From assembly GCA_029204225.1 (NCBI GenBank), contig CM055099.1:68989349-69053348 (forward strand): a stretch of DNA of 64,000 nt, in the 5' to 3' direction. Below are positions 58,201 through 64,000 of this stretch, in pieces. Both the position numbers and the translations under genes were made by a program. Every line of letters starts with the position of its first letter. Position 1 is the first letter of the stretch. The notes under the pieces are model-generated. The model made no database searches. It was not told where the DNA came from and saw nothing but the letters and a program-made list of their open reading frames with translations. This stretch comes from Diphasiastrum complanatum. Taxonomy: Eukaryota > Streptophyta > Lycopodiopsida > Lycopodiales > Lycopodiaceae.

Positions 58201-61200
58201 TCAAACAATTTTGGATCGAAGCACATAAGACTTAACCAGAACATGTGGATAAACTCCACAAAGGCCTAGCCAAAAGAGGCCATGGCTTTTAATGTGAATA
58301 CAACCTTGGTTTAACTTAACATTGCTTCCTTACAGGATTCATCAATCTGGTGGATAACATAGTCTTAGCTTGAAGAGGTAAGATCATATACATTATAAAT
58401 CACTTTGTAAGATTGAAATATATCCAGCTTCAAAAATTTAAAGTAAGAGTCAATATTGTCATTAGGTCAAGCATTCCACGAAAAACAAAACCAAAAACAC
58501 TAAAAAGTTAATAGAATTTGTGAAAGTGTTGTGGAAGAATTTTATTCAAGCTGATTATTCAAAACTTGTTTGCTTTTCTTTGCTTTCGTTTTTGTTTCTT
58601 TTGGACACCATCCATATGAGGCCGGGGTTTGACCTTGGGTGGTCAATCCCAAATCAAGACCCCTCTATTACCACACCACACCACACATGAGAAGCACATC
58701 CATAAATGCATTTGCTGATCAAAACACAAAAAAAATGTTAAAGGGTATGCTAATCGTAGTAAGGGGGTAAGGGGCTTTCAAAACTATTATTTATTACATA
58801 TACAAGAATGAATTTGAGAAAGAAAAAAGCAATTGTTAAAGGTGAGTTTCATTTGAGAGCTCAAGAATTATACAACGTAAAGCGAAATCAAAGGAACAGA
58901 AAAAACAAATTTTTCACCATCAAGCATTTATTATGGTCTCATCATACCCAAGCATAAGTTGCTCTTGGGTTAAGGCCCTAAGTCTAAATAAGGATGGGCA
59001 ACCTTAGCCTAATTTTGAAGCTCCCTGGAAGGTTCTACTAGAGTCCTTCAGTATAGTATAAATAGATGGTAGAGACAATCATTCATTCAAAAAAATCTAG
59101 GTTCAATTAGGGACATTATTGCATTTAAGCCTACCTTGATTAGGTATTAGGCCTTGAGTCTAGATAAGGATGGGTAAGCTTAGCCTAATTTGATAGCCCA
59201 TGCTTATCTAGACACAAGGCCCAACACCTAATCAAGATAGGTAGGAGGTAGAGACATTCATTCATTAGCTTTTAACTATTTAGATGCTTGCTAAACTACA
59301 TTGCTTGTAGGACTTTTGTCGAAGCTTGAGATTGTTCATCAACAATAGTCTTCTTGTGCGCCATATTGGTGAATTTGTTCATAACTAGGTTCCACAAAAA
59401 TTCAAATCCATAAGAGAAAAGGTAAAAGTTCACTAGACGAACTACACATCAAAAGAGCAATCAATCATGAAGTTGAGTATGGAAAGACGTGTGAACTACG
59501 GCTCTATGTGTATCATGAATTTGATTGGGCAAGAGACTAAGATATGTAGAAATGTAGCAATAGCTTTTAAAAGAACTGGTCTGGGATTGATTTGGGTACT
59601 TCAATACTTCCTTGGCATAGAGGTTTAGTAACAGCAAAATAGCATATTTGTTTCACAAATTAAATATGCCAAACAAATGTACAAGAAGTTTAAAATGGAA
59701 GAGTCTAAGACTATCTCAACTCCCACAAAAATAGGCCTTTAAGTTGAATGGTAAAGATGTATCTATTGCTATATTGTATAAAAAAATTGATTTGAGCCTT
59801 GATTATCAAACTACGACAACATTACCTTGGCTACTACAAGAATTCAATCAACGCCAACGTGACCCACCATAATATGTTTGACAACCAAAGTCACATTGCA
59901 CTGGCCAAAAATCATGTGTTTCATGCTAGGAGAAGGGCTTGGTAAAGCAAGATCCACAAAACTTTGAGAAAATTAATTTCAAGAAGAGACAATCCTAGCT
60001 TTCATGTCAAACAGGAGAAAGATGACATTACCATTCTGATTTTCTCTATGGATGAACTAGTCAGAACTTGATCGATATTCAAGAGGAGCAATTAGAAGAG
60101 TTGAACATGAAAGATTTGAAATTCTTGTGATATGAGGTCTGCAAAGCAAGCAAAATTTTCCTTTCCCAATCAAAATAAGCACAAAATTCATTGAAAAAAT
60201 GGATATGTTGCAGTGCAAGCCCATATCTACCCAAATCAAATAAGTGCGAAGGAAAATGACTTAAAGAATGTTGATGCGACATTACACAGGGAGTTGTGGG
60301 AAGCTTGATCTATTTGAGAATTACAAAGTACATGCCAAAAATTTCTTACGCGGTCAGAAATAAAAGTCAATTTATGAGTAAACCAAAGGAGGAAACACCT
60401 TGGAAAGCATTGAAAAGGATTTTTAATTATACTAAAGGCACCTAAAATATCACATTTGAGTATTATGATAATTTGGAGCTGAAATTAGAAAATCGTGCAA
60501 AAATATTGGTTGGACTACAAATGTTGATGCCTAAAGGTCCAATACCAGCCATATGATTGATCTTCGACTACGGCCCCAAGGGCTATATCATGTAGCAGTC
60601 AGGAAACATGAGGTTAGGATTCAATAAAAACCTAAGACAAAATTTGGAATTTTTCTACTATGTTGGAAATGTAAATAGCTAGAACAAAAAAATTATTCAT
60701 TACTATAGCATAGTTCCCATGCAATTCAAAAAATTATTTAGAGGTTTGAATCGAGTTCATGCCAAACAATAAAAAATACACCTAAAAAAAATTTGAAAAT
60801 CTAAAACATTATTTTGGAAGAGAAAAAAGGAAGGGAGAGGAGAAATTTCAAGAAGATTTACACACTAAAATCAAGATCTGAATACATGATTTGAATCAAT
60901 TCTGAAGCCAAAGAGTCTAGATTGTTGGAACTATGACTAACAAAGCTTCAAAACGTAAAACAGGTTACAGTGAGAATGCAAGCTAAAGATTTACCTGGTA
61001 CATGAGAGGCTGAGTAAAAAATGGCTCATCAATTTCATTGTGGCCAAATCTGCGGTAGCAAACAATGTCGACAACCACATCTTTTTTAAACTGGGCACGC
61101 CAATCTGCAGCGAGCTCACAGGCATGTACTACTGCCTCAACATCATCGCCATTAACATGGAAGATTGGAGCATTCAGCGCCTTGGCAACATCTGTGCAAT

Positions 61201-62590
61201 AAGGTGAAGAACGGCTCGATTTGGGATCGGTGGTAAACGCCACCTGATTGTTGACAACAATGTGGATTGTGCCACCAGTGGTGTAATTGGGCAGATCACT
61301 CAAGTGAAAGGTCTCGTAAACTACCCCCTGCCCACTGAAGCTTCCATCTCCATGAAGCAAAATTGCCAAATTCTTCTTCCTATCCGTGTCATGGCTGTAG
61401 TACTGCTTTGCTCTTGTTTTGCCTACCACAACTGGATTAACTGCCTCCAAATGGCTGGGATTTGCAACCAGCGACAGATGAATTCGATTGCCGCCCCTCG
61501 TCGGTCGATCATAAGAAGTGCCCAAATGATATTTCACGTCCCCACTGCCGGTGTAGCCCCCTTCGCTCTCATCCACAGGCTTGATACCCCCACTGAACTC
61601 ACTGAAGATCTGCCGTAGCGGCTTGCGCACGACATTTGCAAGGACGTTCAATCGCCCACGGTGCGGCATTCCGATCACAATATTCTCAGTGCCATTGATA
61701 TCGGCAGCGCGATCAATGAGCTCTTTCATTCCAGGAATGAGAGTCTCACAGCCTTCAAGGCCAAACCTCTTGGCTGCGGTCCACTTCTGGGCGAGAAAAC
61801 TCTCAAAATTGGTGCTCCACATGAGACGATCAAGGATCACCATCCGCCGATCATGGCTATATGGCTCCGGCGTCTGCTTCTCAATCCTCTCCCGCAGCCA
61901 ATTGCATTGATCCCGATCCGAAATGTGCATATACTCATACCCTGTCGTCCCGCAATATGCCTGCTCCAATCTGCCCAAGATTGAGCGCAGCGTCTGCACA
62001 GGCCGATTCTCAGACAGAAACCCCGACATTCGCCAAACCCCCAGGAAAAATTCCCTATCCAGATCTGCATCTGCGAAGCCATACAGAGAGGGATTGAGGT
62101 CTTCAGGTGGCGACCGCCGGTCCAGCCCTAGGGGATCAAGCTTGGCCTTCATGTGGCCATTCACCTGGTAGGCTCTAACCAGCAGCAAGAGGCGCATGCT
62201 TTCTTGGATGGTCTGGCCTGAGAGGCCGGGGTCGGTGGCATGCATCCCAGTGAAGTTGCGGAAGAAATTGTCCCATGACGCATCCACACTGGATGGATCT
62301 GCTTCCCAGGTGCGCTGCAGCTCTTCCAAGTACACGCTGCTTGTGCCATCCAGAAAGTTATCAGACAGCTTGGAGAGGGGGACAGCTCTGGGAAGCGGTG
62401 CCTGCTGCCTCCTGGGGGCGCTTCCATGGAAGGGGCTGCGGTGATGGTATTGCCACAGAGGAGGCCGAGGCGAAGTGGTGGTGGTGGTGGTGGGGGTGGC
62501 GCGGGAAGGGAAATGGGTATAAGGGCGGGAGCGCAATCTGTGAACGCGCGAAGCCCAGGAGGAAGATGATGCCCTGAACCACCACGCCAT
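55266..62590 (-). CDS. OGDH: 2-oxoglutarate dehydrogenase E1 subunit, mitochondrial (complete, 8 exons)
   Basis: The thiamine-diphosphate-dependent E1 of the 2-oxoglutarate dehydrogenase complex decarboxylates 2-oxoglutarate and passes the succinyl group to E2 in the TCA cycle. Exons: 62590-60995, 58164-57938, 57638-57306, 57209-56963, 56753-56625, 56448-56233, 56028-55905, 55504-55266. All introns are GT-AG and phases join to 1036 codons plus stop, close to plant homologues. Residues 1-70 form an Arg/Ser-rich presequence with a six-Thr run. About 75-115 is the E2-binding N-terminal motif ([18 protein letters not shown]). The E1 core has [24 protein letters not shown] and the cofactor motif GDG (~414-416) ... 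NN (~447-448). The transketolase-like domain begins about 640 with [12 protein letters not shown] and [13 protein letters not shown], followed by YSMENPNSL and [16 protein letters not shown]. The C-terminal domain contains [16 protein letters not shown] and [12 protein letters not shown]. The start codon is 62590; an in-frame TAG lies just upstream. It looks functional. Confidence 0.97.
57786..57908. repeat. 48-bp tandem repeat, about 2.6 copies, in OGDH intron 2
   Basis: The phrase 'tcaatgcaagca' recurs at about 57,787, 57,835 and 57,883, each followed by 'tttatgtgaacctta' or a close variant, with a constant 48-bp spacing. 'cctaaatcct'-type sequence fills the linkers. Confidence 0.85.
59130..59245. 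repeat. Foldback element in OGDH intron 1
   Basis: Two arms of about 45 bp are inverted copies: the left contains 'cctaccttgattaggt' and 'gtctagataagg', the right their reverse complements 'acctaatcaagataggtagg' and 'cttatctagac'. A short loop is left between them. A diverged partial copy of one arm ('aaggccctaagtctaaataa') is at about 58,972-59,000. It resembles a MITE or foldback transposon; no coding. Confidence 0.75.
59595..60600 (+). pseudogene. Copia RT/RNase H fragments in OGDH intron 1
   Basis: Opposite to the gene, stop-ridden plus-strand frames give LQYFLGIEV and [20 protein letters not shown] (59,595-59,740), then [17 protein letters not shown] (about 59,880). A second RT stretch follows, NMKDLKF ... 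[11 protein letters not shown] (about 60,100-60,180), then [26 protein letters not shown] and [14 protein letters not shown] (60,290-60,440). The same RT block appears twice, so these are two copia fragments in series or one internally duplicated copy. Confidence 0.7.
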
Positions 62591-63627
62591 CACTATGTTG
62601 CCGCTTGATCTCTCTTTCTCTTGCTCACGCTATGTTGCCGCTTAATATCTCTCTCTTTCTAGTCACTTTGTCTCTGGGGTTTTGTACAGATGCCCTAACC
62701 CTAAAATCTAAAAACACAAATCCCCAACCAACAAGAAAGGACGAAAGAATCTAAAGACCCCGATCGCTTATTTCCTTACAGAATCCAGCAAGTAACCGTA
62801 ATCGCTTACTTCCTTACACTCTATGTCCATGTCCTGAAAGAAATATCTGATTTCCGCTTATCTGCTCAACCTCCAGCACACCAAAACAAACCAAATTCGT
62901 CTTCAAACGCATCCCAAAACAGGCATTGGCATTCCAATCTTCTTCTTCTGCACATCATCACAACTCACCACTCACCCTACATTGCATCATTCATCCTCTC
63001 CAGCGATCTACATCCACTTCTCCATCCTCTCTGCTGCTCGTAAGCGAAGCTCACCGACATCACGAGAAAACGAGAATAGAAAAGAAAGAAAATTCGTATT
63101 TGATCCAATTGCCCTCTTTGTCAGTTTCCCTGTTCTTTCTTCTCTATTTTTTTTTTCTCCGGCAGCTGCACCAATTTTTCCCGAGCACCTGAGTGTCCCG
63201 AGCAGCGGCGCCATTTTTCTCGAGCACCGGCCCATGCGCCATTTTTCGTGCGCACCCGCACACATTTGAGGGTAAAGGCTAATTTCCATGACTTACTCCA
63301 TAAAGATTGATCATGGGATATTGTTTTAGGCTGCCCGATGATGTGGTGCTCAGGCGGCCATGTAAAAAAAAATCGTGAGGCTAACAGCGGACCAATTTTG
63401 TTTGTGGAAACATCAACTTGCATTTTCTTTGCCTCTCCCTGGAGCAACAAACAAATTGAGCCCCGGAGGGGGAGGAATCACGGTCCACACATGCCTTAAA
63501 GCCTGTGCACACTCTAGCATGAGGTGGACACAACAAACTTTGCTAATGGGGCACTAACTAGAAAGCTTGGGAGAGAGAAAGAAAGGGATGCCCAACCTCC
63601 AACAAGCACGGGAAGGAAGGAAGGAAG

Positions 63628-63676
<49 letters not shown>

Positions 63677-64000
63677 TATGTTGTTGTGTAGAAAGATCGA
63701 ATCATGCGTTTCCATTGGGCCATGTGTGCCCTAAATCTTTGTTTACCTGCAGGCATACTTTCTATGAGTGGGAAGAAAATGAAATTTTTAGAAAGAGAGT
63801 GAAATTTGTACGAAATTTCTCGCTCTGGGACCTTTAGGGAGTGTCACCTCTTAGAGTCTTACAGGGCACCTTGGTGCACCCGAGTCAACTTTACAACATC
63901 CTCCCCTCATTCGAAAAAGCTGATGTCCTCATCAGGGCCAAACTAGACCTAGGACGCATGGCACGGGCTTAATTCATCGGCCTTAACAACTTAAATTAAA
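62591..64000. other. OGDH upstream region
   Basis: Just upstream of the start codon is a 37-bp tandem duplication ('ctatgttgccgctt' at 62,593 and 62,630, each followed by CT-rich sequence). This region is presumably 5' UTR and promoter of OGDH on the minus strand; no TATA box is convincing. At 63,180-63,260 short phrases recur ('gcgccatttttc' at about 63,207 and 'gagcac'). A (GA)n microsatellite is at 63,632-63,673. Open frames here are short and without recognised domains; no divergent gene is supported. Confidence 0.6.
63632..63673. repeat. (GA)n microsatellite
   Basis: A run of about 21 AG/GA dinucleotides, preceded by 'ggaaggaaggaaggaagg'. Confidence 0.97.

Noticed and set aside
62196-62577. 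Plus-strand frames across OGDH exon 1
   Set aside because: They are shadows of the GC-rich first OGDH exon.
62926-63450. Overlapping short frames upstream of OGDH as a divergent gene
   Set aside because: Low-complexity Ser/Leu/His content, overlapping on both strands, no domain or splice pattern.

Overview
The window is nuclear DNA from a land plant with a large, transposon-rich genome. Two plant housekeeping genes with canonical GT-AG introns sit among many broken LTR retrotransposons, LINE debris and long microsatellites. There are no bacterial operons, rRNA, tRNA or CRISPR arrays. Both proteins are clearly of plant type. The glutathione synthetase is fairly diverged from seed-plant copies and its gene has a 10.7 kb intron, so a fern or another big-genome, non-model plant is plausible, but the lineage cannot be fixed from this sequence.

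Gene 1 (minus strand, about 0.7-18.9 kb) is glutathione synthetase, the second step of glutathione synthesis. Twelve exons could be placed with consistent phases, including a 31-nt micro-exon. The last exon, of roughly 35-45 codons, is not in the window and should lie left of base 1, beyond an LTR at the window edge. Its introns hold copia, chromovirus-type gypsy and LINE fragments, a MITE-like inverted repeat and short tandem duplications.

Gene 2 (minus strand, 55.27-62.59 kb) is a complete mitochondrial 2-oxoglutarate dehydrogenase E1 subunit: 8 exons and 1036 codons plus stop. Intron 1 carries degenerate copia pieces and a foldback element, and intron 2 carries a 48-bp tandem repeat.

Between the genes (19.7-50.5 kb) lies a nest of LTR elements: (a) a copia-derived element with 727/728-bp LTRs (19,678-27,101) that lacks gag and protease but keeps long open frames of a very eroded RT/RNase H; (b) inside it, a 5' copia fragment whose zinc-knuckle/protease/integrase-N segment is inverted; (c) a copia LTR + gag piece (28.1-31.1 kb) with a reverse-oriented solo LTR of family (a) in its leader; (d) a gypsy gag fragment (31.15-32.44 kb, minus); (e) a nearly full-length, non-chromovirus gypsy element (37.1-44.8 kb, minus); (f) a copia 5' fragment (44.8-47.5 kb, minus); (g) a copia 3' fragment with RT, RNase H and 3' LTR (47.6-50.5 kb, plus). 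All are broken by stops, frameshifts or truncation. About 33-37 kb and 50.5-55.2 kb hold nothing I can name.

I found no convincing new biological system. The most unusual items are the element with open but catalytically eroded pol frames, the precise internal inversion in the nested copia element, the GC-rich filler that replaces RT in the 7-10 kb copia element, and the long open frame in the gypsy leader.
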